NCBI GenBank assembly: GCA_028345295.1
Contig: JAOMDA010000002.1
Coordinates: 1 to 64,000, forward strand
DNA: 64,000 nt
Direction of reading: 5' to 3'
From: Candidatus Nitrosopelagicus sp.
Lineage (GTDB): Archaea; Thermoproteota; Nitrososphaeria; Nitrososphaerales; Nitrosopumilaceae
Every line of letters begins with the position of its first letter. Position 1 is the first letter of the stretch. Of the stretch, positions 8,295 to 18,111 are shown in pieces. Under the pieces are notes generated by a model. It had not been told where the DNA came from. It saw only the letters and a program-made list of their open reading frames with translations, and made no database searches. Made by a program: the position numbers and the translations under genes.

Positions 8295-9167
8295 ATGAAT
8301 GAAAGAACCTTAATTATTGGTAAAGGGTTTGTAGGTAGTTATTTAGAAAAAAAACTCAAAGAATCAAATATAGAGACATACACTACAGGTTTTAACACAA
8401 AAGAGAATGTTGATTTTAGATTAGATATTAGGAATGAAGAATCTATAACTGATTGTATTAATAAAATAAAACCAAATTATATCATAAATTGCTCTGCAAA
8501 TGTCAATATTGATTTTCTTGAAAAAAATCCAGATATTGCTTTTTCTATTAATTCTGAAGGAGCAAAAAATATTGCAAAAATTTCAAAAAAATATAACACT
8601 AGACTAATTCATGTTTCAACTGATGCAGTATTTGATGGAGAACGAGGATCATATGTTGAAGAGGATCTTACTAATCCAATTAATGTATATGGAAAATCAA
8701 AAGTTCTAGGTGAAAACTTTGTTAAAGAAAATTCAGATGACTATGTAATTGTAAGAACAAATATTTTTGGTATAGATAATCATGGTAGAGACTTCATTAG
8801 TAATATTGTAAAAAACTTAAAAAACCAAAAACAAATGATTGGGTTTGATGATATTCTTTTTACACCACTTGAGATTTCAAATTTAAGTGAAATGATTACT
8901 GAATTAGCAATAACAGATTTTTGTGGAATAATTCATTTATCATCAAATACATCCATAAGTAAATTTCAATTTATTCGTGATGTTGCAGAAATCTTTGAGT
9001 TAGATGGTACTCTTGTAAAAAAAGGAACAAGTGAGGAAATAGAGTTTGTAGCAAAACGTCCTAAAAATCTTACACTATCTAATAATAAAGCAAAAAAAAT
9101 TCTTAAAACACCAATAATTCCAATAAAAGAATCATTAGAAAAATTGAGAAGAGAGATTTTGATATAA
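8295..9167 (+). CDS. RmlD-like NAD(P)-dependent sugar-nucleotide reductase
   Basis: Extended SDR protein, 290 residues, most like dTDP-4-dehydrorhamnose reductase. The cofactor loop is LIIGKGFVGSYL near residue 5 (a lysine replaces the usual alanine/serine in GxxGxxG). Other marks are NCSANVNIDFLEKNPD near 65, HVSTDAVFDGERG near 107 and the catalytic YGKSKVLGE near 131 (Tyr-x3-Lys). It probably reduces a 4-keto-6-deoxy sugar nucleotide. No RmlB or RmlC partner is visible, so the exact sugar is unknown. It is transcribed alone, divergent from the GT-B gene and convergent to the UDP-sugar dehydrogenase. Confidence 0.82.
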   Translation: MNERTLIIGKGFVGSYLEKKLKESNIETYTTGFNTKENVDFRLDIRNEESITDCINKIKPNYIINCSANVNIDFLEKNPDIAFSINSEGAKNIAKISKKYNTRLIHVSTDAVFDGERGSYVEEDLTNPINVYGKSKVLGENFVKENSDDYVIVRTNIFGIDNHGRDFISNIVKNLKNQKQMIGFDDILFTPLEISNLSEMITELAITDFCGIIHLSSNTSISKFQFIRDVAEIFELDGTLVKKGTSEEIEFVAKRPKNLTLSNNKAKKILKTPIIPIKESLEKLRREILI

Positions 9168-9222
9168 TAATTCAGGAATATGCTAGTGAATTACAAAGTA
9201 AATTAAATATTTTTTATATTAA

Positions 9223-10533
9223 TTATTTTCCTACACCGGTAGCATAGTAGTCAACACTCAAATTTTTGTTAATCAGTAATCTTCTAGTATCTATTACAAT
9301 GGGTTTTTTCATTATTTGAAAGTCTTTGTCTGATAGTTGTTTATATTGCCTCCAAGGTGTCATTATTACCACACATTCACTTTTTTCTAATGATTCATGA
9401 ATAGATTTCGCATACAAGATTTTGTTTTTAAAAATCTCTTTTGTATTTTTGATTGCTAGTGGGTCATGTACTACTATGTGTGCTTTGGCATTTAATAGAA
9501 GTTGAATTAATTTAATGGATACTGATTCGCGTATATCATCACTATCTTCTTTAAACGATAACCCAAGGATTGTAATTTGTTTTTCTCTAATTTTTCCCAG
9601 TATTTTTTTTATCTGGGAAAAAATACTCATTATTTGCTCTTCATTTGTTTTTTTTACCATTTTGAGTAATGCAGGATGATAACCTAGTTGTGTTGAGAAT
9701 GTTATGAAAGCATTGATGTCTTTTGGGAGACATGAACCTCCATATCCTGGACCTGCCTTCAAAAATGGAATACCTATTCTAGGATCCAATCCTATAGTTT
9801 TTGCAACATCATCGATATTTACTCCAGGTAATTGTTGAGAAATATTTGCAAGTTGGTTGATAAAACTAATTTTAGTTGCTAAGAATGAATTATTTGCATA
9901 CTTTATCATTTCAGCTGTTTGGGGATTTGTTGTTATAATTGGTATATTTTTTTTGTGAAAACCCTGATAAAATTTTTTCATAATGTTTATGAATTTTTTT
10001 TCAATACCACCAATTACTATAACATGAGGATTTAACGTATCATTTACCGCACTACCTTCACTGAGAAATTCAGGATTTGTAATTAATCCAAAACCAACTC
10101 CTGATTTCTTTCCTAGTTTTTTCTCTAATGTTTGTTTTATTATTTCACTAGTACCTGGAACAACGGTACTCTTAATCACTATAATTGGTCTGTTTTTTGT
10201 TTTCTTTAGATTTAATGCAATACTTCCAACTACTTTTTTTATATGACTAAGATTACTTTTTCCATCAATTAGTGTAGGTGTTCCAACAGTTACAAAAATT
10301 ATTTTACAATTATTTACGATATACTTACTATCTGTTGTAAGATTTAGTGAATGTTTTAGTGCTTTTTGCAGAAATGTTTTAAGCTTGGGTTCATAGAATG
10401 GCAAAATCCCATTTTTAATTTTATTTATTTTATCTAAATTTGAATCCATTAATGTTGTATTATAACCTCTTGACCCTAAGATTGTAGCAAGGGTTAACCC
10501 AACAAATCCAGCACCAATTATTCCAACATTCAT
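9223..10533 (-). CDS. UDP-glucose/GDP-mannose dehydrogenase family (nucleotide-sugar dehydrogenase)
   Basis: A 436-residue enzyme that oxidises C6 of a nucleotide sugar to a uronic acid with two NAD+. Seen are N-terminal NVGIIGAGFVGLTLAT, IIVIKSTVVPGTS near 117, NPEFLSEGSA near 157, the active-site stretch GPGYGGSCLPKDINAF near 262 with the catalytic cysteine, and GLSFKEDSDDIRES near 320. It overlaps the preceding nucleotidyltransferase gene by 4 bases, so the two are translationally coupled. Together they fit synthesis of UDP-glucuronate, or UDP-ManNAcA/GalNAcA, for surface glycans. The specific substrate is not readable. Confidence 0.92.
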   Translation of the reverse strand: MNVGIIGAGFVGLTLATILGSRGYNTTLMDSNLDKINKIKNGILPFYEPKLKTFLQKALKHSLNLTTDSKYIVNNCKIIFVTVGTPTLIDGKSNLSHIKKVVGSIALNLKKTKNRPIIVIKSTVVPGTSEIIKQTLEKKLGKKSGVGFGLITNPEFLSEGSAVNDTLNPHVIVIGGIEKKFINIMKKFYQGFHKKNIPIITTNPQTAEMIKYANNSFLATKISFINQLANISQQLPGVNIDDVAKTIGLDPRIGIPFLKAGPGYGGSCLPKDINAFITFSTQLGYHPALLKMVKKTNEEQIMSIFSQIKKILGKIREKQITILGLSFKEDSDDIRESVSIKLIQLLLNAKAHIVVHDPLAIKNTKEIFKNKILYAKSIHESLEKSECVVIMTPWRQYKQLSDKDFQIMKKPIVIDTRRLLINKNLSVDYYATGVGK

Positions 10534-11339
10534 ATCTTTTCAATTAGAGAATGTGATTTATTTAAGCTAGCCCAAAATGCATCTGCTGTACCCACATCCC
10601 AAAATTCCTCATCATCAACTCTAATCGCCATAACTTTTCGTTCAGCATCGACTAATTTTTGAATAGCATCAGTAATTTGAATTTCATTATTTTTACCAGG
10701 CAAAATGTTTTCCAAATAATCAAAAATCTTACTATTGAATCCATAGATTGGCATAATTCCTAAATCTGTTTGTGGTGTTTCTGGTTTTTCAATTGCAGAA
10801 CAAACATCAGTAATCTTATTTTCATCTAAAAGTGTAACAATTCCATGACGTTTAGGATCATCAACATGTTTTACAGAGATAACAGCATCAGCCTCAAAAT
10901 TATTAATATGGTCTAATAATTCTTTTATTAGGGATATTTCATTTGGTGCTGTTGATACATCACCCGCTTGTAGAATAAAATTATCTGAGCCAACAAATGA
11001 TTTTGCATATCTTACTGCATCACCAAATCCATTTGGAGAATTTTGTGTAACCCAATCAATATTTGATTGTGTTAGTTTTTCATAAAATGGTGTCATTATG
11101 TCAGATTTTGAATCATTTGGAGTAAAATGACTCTCTATTATTTTTCTATTTTTCCCACCAACAAAACAAAATTCCCTTATTCCTGCATCAAATAGATTTT
11201 CAAAAATCAATTGAACCAATGGTTTTGTTTGCATACCATTTTTTGATTGATAGAATACTGGAGACATTTCTTTTGGTAATTCTTTTGTAAATGGAAGTAA
11301 TCTTGAGCCTAATCCTGCACATGTTATTACTGCCTTCAT
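10530..11339 (-). CDS. galU: sugar-1-phosphate nucleotidyltransferase (UTP-glucose-1-phosphate uridylyltransferase type)
   Basis: GT-A-like nucleotidyltransferase making an NDP-sugar from a sugar-1-phosphate, 269 residues from the ATG at 11339. The signature KAVITCAGLGSRLLPFTKE comes right after the start. Further marks are PLVQLIFENL, the metal-site FILQAGDVSTAP near 100, and EKPETPQTDLGIMPIYGF near 185. The ORF track starts 6 codons upstream, where the ATG overlaps the GT2 stop. A GAGGA Shine-Dalgarno 7 bases before the second ATG, together with the family start, favours the shorter form. It feeds the dehydrogenase that overlaps its 3' end. Closest in type to bacterial GalU. Confidence 0.88.
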   Translation of the reverse strand: MKAVITCAGLGSRLLPFTKELPKEMSPVFYQSKNGMQTKPLVQLIFENLFDAGIREFCFVGGKNRKIIESHFTPNDSKSDIMTPFYEKLTQSNIDWVTQNSPNGFGDAVRYAKSFVGSDNFILQAGDVSTAPNEISLIKELLDHINNFEADAVISVKHVDDPKRHGIVTLLDENKITDVCSAIEKPETPQTDLGIMPIYGFNSKIFDYLENILPGKNNEIQITDAIQKLVDAERKVMAIRVDDEEFWDVGTADAFWASLNKSHSLIEKI

Positions 11340-11346
11340 TTTTTCA

Positions 11347-11351
11347 TCCTC
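11347..11351 (-). promoter_or_regulatory. Shine-Dalgarno deciding the galU start
   Basis: GAGGA on the minus strand, 7 bases before the ATG at 11339 and inside the end of the upstream GT2 reading frame. It supports the start at MKAVITCAG over the ORF-track start at 11357. Confidence 0.55.
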
Positions 11352-11353
11352 TT

Positions 11354-12352
11354 TCACTGAATTTTACTACTAATAATATTCATTTTCTTTAAAGTATCTG
11401 TACTAATTTTTCTAGAAAATTGTATCTTTCTTTGTTTATTACGAAGATATCTAGGATTAGAAAGTACCCACATGATACTTTTTAAAATGATTTTAAAACT
11501 TGGTTTTTCTGCAATTTTTGTTTCATATTCGGTTGGTGTCAGTGTAGTTCTTCCCTTAATTTTGTAATCTAACCAAATTTTTAATTCCCTTAGTCCATAT
11601 TGTATAAAAAATAAAGTTGTATTTCGGATTGCTAATGATGGCTCAAAATTTGTAAGTTTCATTGATAGTTGATTCTTAAATCCATGAAATGCAATTTCAG
11701 GTTTTTTACTTTTTATAGTTTGACTTCCTATGTGATAGACAATAGATTTTGGTGCTAGAACAACCTTATATCCTATCATCCACGTTCTCCATCCTAAATC
11801 TACGTCTTCAAATGAAACATAGAATTTTTCATCAAATCCTTCTAGAATATCAAAAATATTTTTTCGAATTAACATGGATGCCCCACGTGCACTAGAAATT
11901 TTTCTTATATCATTAATTTTTTTGGTTGAATTATACACTACTCCAAGATTATCGATAAAATCACCACTTGAATCAATGCTTTTATCAGGTTTTAATAAAA
12001 GACTTTGACAAATAGCAATTTGTTCATCATTTTCTATTACTGGAATCATTTCAGAAATAAAATTTGAAGTAACGATTGTATCATTATTTAAAAATAATAA
12101 ATACTTACCAGTTGCTATTTTTGCAGCAATATTATTTGGTTCCGCAAAACCTTTGTTTGAATTAAGTTTTAGTAAGATTATTGAAGGGTAATTATTTGTA
12201 ACAAATTCTACAGTATCATCTGTTGAGTTATTATCAACAACAATAACTTCAGTATTTTTATAATCAATTTTAAAAACTGATTCTAGACATTTTTCTAATA
12301 ATGTTTTTCCATTATAATTTACAATAATAATTGATACTTTTGGAAGTTGCAT
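11354..12352 (-). CDS. GT2 glycosyltransferase, rhamnosyltransferase-like
   Basis: Family 2 inverting glycosyltransferase, 332 residues. The GT-A fold starts at VSIIIVNYNGKTLLEKCL. The donor site IVVDNNSTDDTVEF is near 37, the metal motif LFLNNDTIV (DxD equivalent) near 90, and the acceptor-side VSFEDVDLGWRTWMIGYKV near 180 resembles WbbL/rhamnosyltransferases. The roughly 100-residue C-terminal tail has no clear membrane helix. It lies upstream of galU with a stop overlapping the longer galU start. It adds a sugar to a lipid-linked or protein-linked glycan; donor and acceptor are unknown. Confidence 0.88.
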   Translation of the reverse strand: MQLPKVSIIIVNYNGKTLLEKCLESVFKIDYKNTEVIVVDNNSTDDTVEFVTNNYPSIILLKLNSNKGFAEPNNIAAKIATGKYLLFLNNDTIVTSNFISEMIPVIENDEQIAICQSLLLKPDKSIDSSGDFIDNLGVVYNSTKKINDIRKISSARGASMLIRKNIFDILEGFDEKFYVSFEDVDLGWRTWMIGYKVVLAPKSIVYHIGSQTIKSKKPEIAFHGFKNQLSMKLTNFEPSLAIRNTTLFFIQYGLRELKIWLDYKIKGRTTLTPTEYETKIAEKPSFKIILKSIMWVLSNPRYLRNKQRKIQFSRKISTDTLKKMNIISSKIQ

Positions 12353-12396
12353 GTATCTTCGGATATTTTTTCACATAAAAACTATATTAAAGATTG

Positions 12397-13272
12397 TTAA
12401 CGGTTTTGACGGATTTTATTCAAATAAAAAGTCAGAATTCTATCTGATACCCATGATGGAGTTGCAGAAATTAATTTCATTCCTAGTTCCATTGTTTTTC
12501 TTTTTGGGGATTTTGTTTTTTGATATAATTGTAATTGATTAAAATATTTTTTTTGAAGTGATTCATCTATTTGTGCTAAAACATTATCTTTTATCTGTGA
12601 AATATAGTCTAATGTTTTTGTTATATTTTTGTGAGACATTTGATTAGAATGAATTCTATAGTTTATCAGTTGTTTTGGAATTAAACGAAATTTGGTTTGA
12701 TGTAACAATGCACAAGATAGAAAAAAATCATAGTCAATAGCAACTAAGTCATCAAGCTCTCTAAATCTACATTTTTCAAGTAATGATGATGGAATTAGTG
12801 TAGTATTGACATTGATTTGTTGACCATCAAGTAATCTGATATTAAAATCAAAATTTGAAAGGCTATTGTAATCTGATTCATGAAATTCCCTTATTGTAAT
12901 TTCATTTTCATCTATTATGTTCCAATTCGAATAGATTATGGTATTTTGATATTTTTTTGCTTCTTTAAGCAGAATTTCTATAGTTTGATTCTGCATTAAA
13001 TCATCAGGTGAAAACCACTTGAACCAATCTCCATTCATTTTATCTATTCCAAGATTTAGTGAAGATGCAAGACCATTATTTTTTTGAGTTAAAATTTTTA
13101 TTTCATTCGAGTATTTCTTTAGAATTTTTAAGGATGAATCAGTAGAACCATCATCTATTGCTATAATCTCAATATTTTTGTATGATTGTGATATTATGGA
13201 ATTTATACATTTTTCTAAATATCTTTCAGAATTATAAACAGGAATTACAATTGATACAAGTTCTGATTTCAT
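12397..13272 (-). CDS. GT2 glycosyltransferase
   Basis: Second family 2 glycosyltransferase, 291 residues. It opens with VSIVIPVYNSERYLEKCINS, then IIAIDDGSTDSSLKIL near 35, a DWFKWFSPDDLM metal motif near 85 (DD), and LVAIDYDFFLSCAL near 175. It follows the SIS isomerase gene on the minus strand (23-base gap) and precedes the rhamnosyltransferase-like gene by 44 bases, so all three may be cotranscribed. The C-terminal end is basic. Acceptor and donor cannot be told from the sequence. Confidence 0.87.
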   Translation of the reverse strand: MKSELVSIVIPVYNSERYLEKCINSIISQSYKNIEIIAIDDGSTDSSLKILKKYSNEIKILTQKNNGLASSLNLGIDKMNGDWFKWFSPDDLMQNQTIEILLKEAKKYQNTIIYSNWNIIDENEITIREFHESDYNSLSNFDFNIRLLDGQQINVNTTLIPSSLLEKCRFRELDDLVAIDYDFFLSCALLHQTKFRLIPKQLINYRIHSNQMSHKNITKTLDYISQIKDNVLAQIDESLQKKYFNQLQLYQKTKSPKRKTMELGMKLISATPSWVSDRILTFYLNKIRQNR

Positions 13273-13295
13273 TATAATTTCATTATACTATGAAA

Positions 13296-14321
13296 TTATA
13301 ATCTTAGTGAATCTATCTTCTCTTTGATATAATTAATTGATCTCATTTGAGATGGATTAATTCCTAATCTTACAGCATAGTATATTGTAGCATAATCTAG
13401 AAGGTAAATTAAGCATACAATCTTGGATAAAATTCCACCATCAACTGAGACAATCTCTTTGTATTTTATCTGATTTTCATCAAAGTACTGACGCAGAATC
13501 TTCCATCTCTCTTTGGTCTTAATGTGATCGTCTGTACCTTTAATCATTATAGGAGACATTTCGGAAGATCTTTCCCATGAGACTATTCCATTATGACCAC
13601 TCTCAATAACATTTTCCACTATAGCATGATTCTTTGCATTTTCTTGTAAAGAATTTTTAAAACGAATAGCTGCTGATTCTAGTCCCCATGGATAGTAAAT
13701 CACAGGAACTCCTGTTATCCAGTTTGCCACATTTAATGAAGAATTGTTTTCGGAAATATTTTTTGAAGAAATTTCATTTTGTAGTTTGTCTAGACTATCT
13801 AAGGATAATAATACGTCATTTTCTTTTATTGGAATGATTGTTCTAATAGTTTTGAGTATAGAGTAGACAAATATGGGAAAAGATGCTCTAGGCGAGTGTA
13901 TTTTAGGAATTTTTCTAAATTCAATATTATTTTCTTTACAAAAAGTCTCTAACATATTACCAGATGAAAATCCAATTGTTTTACAATCAAGATTAGTAGT
14001 TTGTTTTAATATTGATAGTGTTTCATCAGTATTACCAGAAACACTAATACAAACAACAAGACTGTTTTTATCTACGGTCTTAGGTAATGTGTATCCTTTT
14101 ACTACTGATGTATGTATGTCAGTTTTAGATAATATTGATGCAAAAAGATCGCCGATAGCACCAGAACCACCCATTCCAGCAAAAACAACATGATCAATAT
14201 TTTTAAAATCAACCGCTTGGATTTCTGAGGTATATGCATCCCTTGCTAAATCTGCCCATCTGTCATATACAGAATGCATTCCGCCAGGATCATATTTTTT
14301 TAAATTTTCATTCACAGTCAA
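13296..14321 (-). CDS. bifunctional phosphoglucose/phosphomannose isomerase (SIS domain)
   Basis: Cytosolic isomerase interconverting glucose-6-phosphate or mannose-6-phosphate with fructose-6-phosphate, of the archaeal PGI/PMI family. The protein has 341 residues. The first SIS domain begins HVVFAGMGGSGAIGDLFASI near residue 45. The serine-rich phosphate loop is VVCISVSGNTDETLSIL near 90, and the PGI/PMI motif SGHNGIVSWE is near 240. It supplies sugar phosphates for the neighbouring GlmS and nucleotidyltransferase genes. It lies 70 bases downstream of glmS on the same strand. Confidence 0.9.
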   Translation of the reverse strand: MTVNENLKKYDPGGMHSVYDRWADLARDAYTSEIQAVDFKNIDHVVFAGMGGSGAIGDLFASILSKTDIHTSVVKGYTLPKTVDKNSLVVCISVSGNTDETLSILKQTTNLDCKTIGFSSGNMLETFCKENNIEFRKIPKIHSPRASFPIFVYSILKTIRTIIPIKENDVLLSLDSLDKLQNEISSKNISENNSSLNVANWITGVPVIYYPWGLESAAIRFKNSLQENAKNHAIVENVIESGHNGIVSWERSSEMSPIMIKGTDDHIKTKERWKILRQYFDENQIKYKEIVSVDGGILSKIVCLIYLLDYATIYYAVRLGINPSQMRSINYIKEKIDSLRL

Positions 14322-14391
14322 TTACCTATAGTAAAAAACTAATCCATTTAATTTATTCTAAGAAATTATTTTATTAATTCTCTAAAAAATA

Positions 14392-16146
14392 CTACTTAAC
14401 AGTAACTGATTTTGCTAGATTCCTTGGATAATCAGGGTCTGTATTTTTTTCTAATGCTGCATAATATGAAAGTAATTGAATTGGTATAATTTCAATTAGG
14501 GGGTATAATTCCTCATTAATATCTGGAATTTTAATCCAGAAATCATAAACTTCATTATTTTTATTTGAAATACCAATAATCTTGGCACCTCTAGCTTTAA
14601 TCTCATTTGCACTGTTTAACGTATTCTGATAAGTTTCGTCATCTGGATTAATTATAATGACATAAACATTGGAATCCATTAATGCAAGAGGACCATGCTT
14701 TAATTCTCCTGCTGGAATTGCTTCTGCATGAATGTACGTTAATTCTTTTAGCTTTAGTGCAGCCTCTTGTGCAATTGGAAAATGAATTCCACGTCCTAGT
14801 ACATAAATGTCTGTGATTTCCTTAATCTCATTTGCTAATTTTTTAATATTTGAATCATCCTTAAGAACATTTGATATACATTGAGAAACCTTGTCCCAGT
14901 CTAAATTCATGCATTTATTACATATCTTATTTGTAATTTTGTATAGTATTACTAATTGGGATGTGAAACTCTTAGTTGCAGCAACACCAATTTCTGGACC
15001 ACAATTTAGATTAATTACTGAATCTGACTCTTGGGATAATGATGAATTTGGATGATTGATTATCGACAATATCTTTGAATTAGATTTTTTTGCAATTCTT
15101 ACTGCATCCAGAACATCAGCACTTTCTCCACTCTGAGATATTGCAATTAATGTAGAATCTTCTTCTATGCTATCGGGAGAAAATGGAAGTTCGCTTGATA
15201 TTATTGGTTCTATTTTTATTTTGGCAAAATTGGAGAACAAGAATTTTGATATTCTTGCAGCATTATAGCTAGTTCCACTGCCTGTAATGTATAGATTTCT
15301 TGCACTACTAATCCTTTCAGTAATTTCTTCAATTCTTGCATCATCTCCTGCTTGTAAAATTGTCTTTGGTTGTTCTGAAATTTCTTTTAGTGTAAAGTGT
15401 GCATAGTCACCTTTGTAAACATCAGCAAATTCTTTTGAGACTTTTGTAATATTTGGTTTAATTGAATTTCCTTTAAAATCAAATATATCTAAATTGTGGT
15501 CATTAATAATAACAAAATTTTCATTATCTATGTAAATTGCATCATCAGTTTTCTCAATGAATCCTAAAACATCACTTGAAATGTAGTAGCTATTTTTTTC
15601 AACTCCAATAATTAATGGTTCATGAAATCTTACTGCAGCTAATGTTCCATCTTCAAAAATTACAAGAAATGTATAATGACCTTGTAATTTTGAGATAGTT
15701 TTAGTGATTGTTTCTTTAATATTTGACGTTTCATCATAATTCTTTTGAATTAAATTTACTAGTACTTCTGTATCAGTATCACTTTCAAACTTAAAACCAT
15801 CTAATTTTAATTCAGATTTTAATTGTTGGAAGTTTTCAATTATTCCATTATGGACAATTGCAATTTTACCTGAATTACTATAATGTGGATGGGCATTTTT
15901 TTTACTAACTTTACCGTGCGTAGCCCATCTTGTATGACCTATTCCTATAGTACCAGACATTTTATCTAGATTAAGATTATTTTTGACCTCGGAGACTTTA
16001 CCTATATCCTTTTTGACATTTATCATACTATCATTTTTTATTGCGATACCTACACTATCATATCCACGATACTCCATTTTCTCTAATGATCTAACTAAAA
16101 TTGGTGCTGCATTTTTTATTCCTGAATAACCTATTATTGAGCACAT
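14392..16146 (-). CDS. glmS: glutamine--fructose-6-phosphate aminotransferase
   Basis: Makes glucosamine-6-phosphate from fructose-6-phosphate and glutamine, the entry step to UDP-GlcNAc and amino-sugars. The protein has 584 residues. The Ntn amidotransferase domain starts at Cys2 (MCSIIGYSG) with GIGHTRWATHGKVSKKNAHPH near 70 and VHNGIIENFQ near 97. Two SIS domains follow (YITGSGTSYNAA near 290, ISQSGESADVL near 337, GRGIHFPIAQEAALKLKEL near 450). The terminal DYPRNLAKSVTVK is the family C-tail. It is slightly shorter than the E. coli enzyme. It heads the minus-strand run with PGI/PMI and is divergent from the membrane protein gene. Confidence 0.96.
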   Translation of the reverse strand: MCSIIGYSGIKNAAPILVRSLEKMEYRGYDSVGIAIKNDSMINVKKDIGKVSEVKNNLNLDKMSGTIGIGHTRWATHGKVSKKNAHPHYSNSGKIAIVHNGIIENFQQLKSELKLDGFKFESDTDTEVLVNLIQKNYDETSNIKETITKTISKLQGHYTFLVIFEDGTLAAVRFHEPLIIGVEKNSYYISSDVLGFIEKTDDAIYIDNENFVIINDHNLDIFDFKGNSIKPNITKVSKEFADVYKGDYAHFTLKEISEQPKTILQAGDDARIEEITERISSARNLYITGSGTSYNAARISKFLFSNFAKIKIEPIISSELPFSPDSIEEDSTLIAISQSGESADVLDAVRIAKKSNSKILSIINHPNSSLSQESDSVINLNCGPEIGVAATKSFTSQLVILYKITNKICNKCMNLDWDKVSQCISNVLKDDSNIKKLANEIKEITDIYVLGRGIHFPIAQEAALKLKELTYIHAEAIPAGELKHGPLALMDSNVYVIIINPDDETYQNTLNSANEIKARGAKIIGISNKNNEVYDFWIKIPDINEELYPLIEIIPIQLLSYYAALEKNTDPDYPRNLAKSVTVK

Positions 16147-16242
16147 TAACCAATCTAAAATCGATATACATACAAACTTTTACAATCTTTTGCACTCAAA
16201 TTAATCTAAAAGTCTTAAAACAAAGAGATTTTCTAAATCGTA

Positions 16243-17472
16243 ATGGAAAAGAGTCAAAATAAAAAATTTAGTAAAATTTCTTGGCTAGTTTTTATTTTCA
16301 CAATTTCAATAGTTATGATAAGCTTAGTTCCAGCCATTTTTCCAGCATTATTTTCAAATACATTTTTTAATTCTGAATTAGATACGTTTGAAGTTCCTTC
16401 AAATTATGGCATAGACTCATTTGAAATTGGTGGATTAGCACCACCACTAATCATATCTAACATTGTAATCTTGACATTTTTTTTCTTTTTTAAGAAAAAA
16501 GGTTTTCAGAAAAAGTTAGATCGAGTAGTAAAATATCAGATATCACAAAGAATTGCAATTATTACAATTATTATAATTCTTGCAGGATATGTATCAGTAT
16601 CCTATTCTGAAATAGGTATTGGATTACCTATTGGTCAAAATGATGAACTATATGGTGATTGGGATAGATTAAAGCACAAACTAGCAAATATGGAAAATAT
16701 TTGGCCACAACAAATTACTGCCGAACCACATTTTAAACACACATTACTAAAAATCTCTGGAATTATTTTTGGTAATTATTTTGTTATTCCATTCTTATCA
16801 AGTATTGGATTATTAATTGTAACATATCTATTTACAAGTAAAATTACAGACAGTAGACTGGCTGGACTATTAGCTTTGTTATTAGTTTTACAAAGTAACT
16901 TATTCTTGTCATTTGACACTTCAGCAGCTTTTTCATCATTCTGGATTCTATTTTATTTACTATCATTGTATTTATTAATCAAAATATTTCCACTATCGCC
17001 AGTATTTTATGTACTTTCAATTTTTTCAAAAACTTTGACTGCATTATTTGCACCAATGTCGATCTTTTTTATTCTTAATTCAGATATTCCAAAACAAAGA
17101 AAAATAATTATTGCATTAATATTTTTAATAATTATTCTTATAGGAATAGCTCTTTTATCATTTCAAACTGATGTTGGATTAGATTGGAATCCAAATGAGT
17201 TTTGGTTAGGATTTACAGCGTTTGCCTTTTCAATGAGGCTTGATAGTGTATTTGTGGTATTTTTAATACCACTTACAGTTGGATTATTCATAGTATCAAA
17301 GAATAATAGATATGCAAACAGCATTTTAATTCTTTTAGTAGGTACTCTGTTAAGTGCACCATTTGTTACAGGTATAACAGATATGACAAATCAGCCATAC
17401 AGATTTTTACCATTAATAGTATTCTTCTCAGTTGGCGTTGGAATGATAGTTACAAATAGAAAAACTACGTAA
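16243..17472 (+). CDS. polytopic membrane protein of unknown function
   Basis: A 409-residue protein with about ten hydrophobic segments (residues roughly 15-37, 63-83, 100-120, 175-195, 205-222, 228-250, 260-280, 290-310, 335-353, 360-405). A soluble stretch of about 55 residues near 120-175 contains QNDELYGDWDRLKHKL. The arrangement, with an extracytoplasmic loop rich in charged and aromatic residues after two or three helices, recalls GT-C glycosyltransferases such as the PMT/ArnT group, but no diagnostic DE/DD motif is certain. It lies next to the glycan block and is divergent from glmS. It overlaps the opposite-strand secreted-protein gene by 8 bases at the 3' ends. I do not recognise a family. 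Confidence 0.7.
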   Translation: MEKSQNKKFSKISWLVFIFTISIVMISLVPAIFPALFSNTFFNSELDTFEVPSNYGIDSFEIGGLAPPLIISNIVILTFFFFFKKKGFQKKLDRVVKYQISQRIAIITIIIILAGYVSVSYSEIGIGLPIGQNDELYGDWDRLKHKLANMENIWPQQITAEPHFKHTLLKISGIIFGNYFVIPFLSSIGLLIVTYLFTSKITDSRLAGLLALLLVLQSNLFLSFDTSAAFSSFWILFYLLSLYLLIKIFPLSPVFYVLSIFSKTLTALFAPMSIFFILNSDIPKQRKIIIALIFLIIILIGIALLSFQTDVGLDWNPNEFWLGFTAFAFSMRLDSVFVVFLIPLTVGLFIVSKNNRYANSILILLVGTLLSAPFVTGITDMTNQPYRFLPLIVFFSVGVGMIVTNRKTT

Positions 17473-17962
17473 TTTTAACAAAATTCCAATAAGTGATAAC
17501 AGTATCACCAGGAAATGCCATGTAACCATCATGGGTAAATCTAAGAGTGATGATCTCTTTTCCATCTTTATCTAAAAAATTAGAAACTAATTTAGAATCA
17601 GTAGACAGAGAAATTGTTTCAACTTGAGATATTTGTTGTCTTGTAATTACTTCTATTGTATTTGCATTAACTTGATAGATTGGATCATTTCCTTGAGAAC
17701 TTTCATAGTTAATTAATTCAATTATAGAGTCCTTGTCAATATCTTGCATATCATCAGATTCAATATATGCTAAAAGATTACCATCAGAATCTCTATGTAT
17801 TATTTGAACAAATGCATAAAATGAAAGAACATCTTTTTGTGAAATCTCTGTAACTGATTTACTAATGGGTGACATTTTAACATCTTCCTGAGCTGTGATT
17901 GTAGACATTATAGGAATTATTATTAGTAAAACCAATACTGGAAAAATAATCTTCGTATTCAT
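17465..17962 (-). CDS. small secreted or membrane-anchored protein, unknown function
   Basis: A 165-residue protein with an N-terminal signal peptide: positive MNTK, hydrophobic IIFPVLVLLIIIPIMSTI, then a plausible cleavage site after TITA. The remainder looks like a beta-rich extracytoplasmic domain without cysteines, including YAFVQIIHRDSDGNLLAYIES near 50-70 and ITLRFTHDGYMAFPGDTVI near 137. Such single-domain secreted proteins are common in Nitrosopumilus-type genomes. No enzymatic motif is seen. It is divergent from priL and convergent (8-base overlap) with the membrane protein gene. Confidence 0.7.
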   Translation of the reverse strand: MNTKIIFPVLVLLIIIPIMSTITAQEDVKMSPISKSVTEISQKDVLSFYAFVQIIHRDSDGNLLAYIESDDMQDIDKDSIIELINYESSQGNDPIYQVNANTIEVITRQQISQVETISLSTDSKLVSNFLDKDGKEIITLRFTHDGYMAFPGDTVITYWNFVKIT

Positions 17963-18111
17963 TGGTTATAATTTGTTAGTTAATATATTAAATACATATA
18001 CAAGAAAAGGTTCATGAACTTATCAATTCCTGGAATTTCACTATAGAGATTCTTTGATGAAAGAACAACATTTTATTGCAATTTTTAAACTAAGTATCGC
18101 ATAGTGATTAT

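Noticed and set aside
18040-18100. TTGATGA upstream of priL as box C of an sRNA
   Set aside because: No CTGA box D or flanking inverted repeat within 70 bases.
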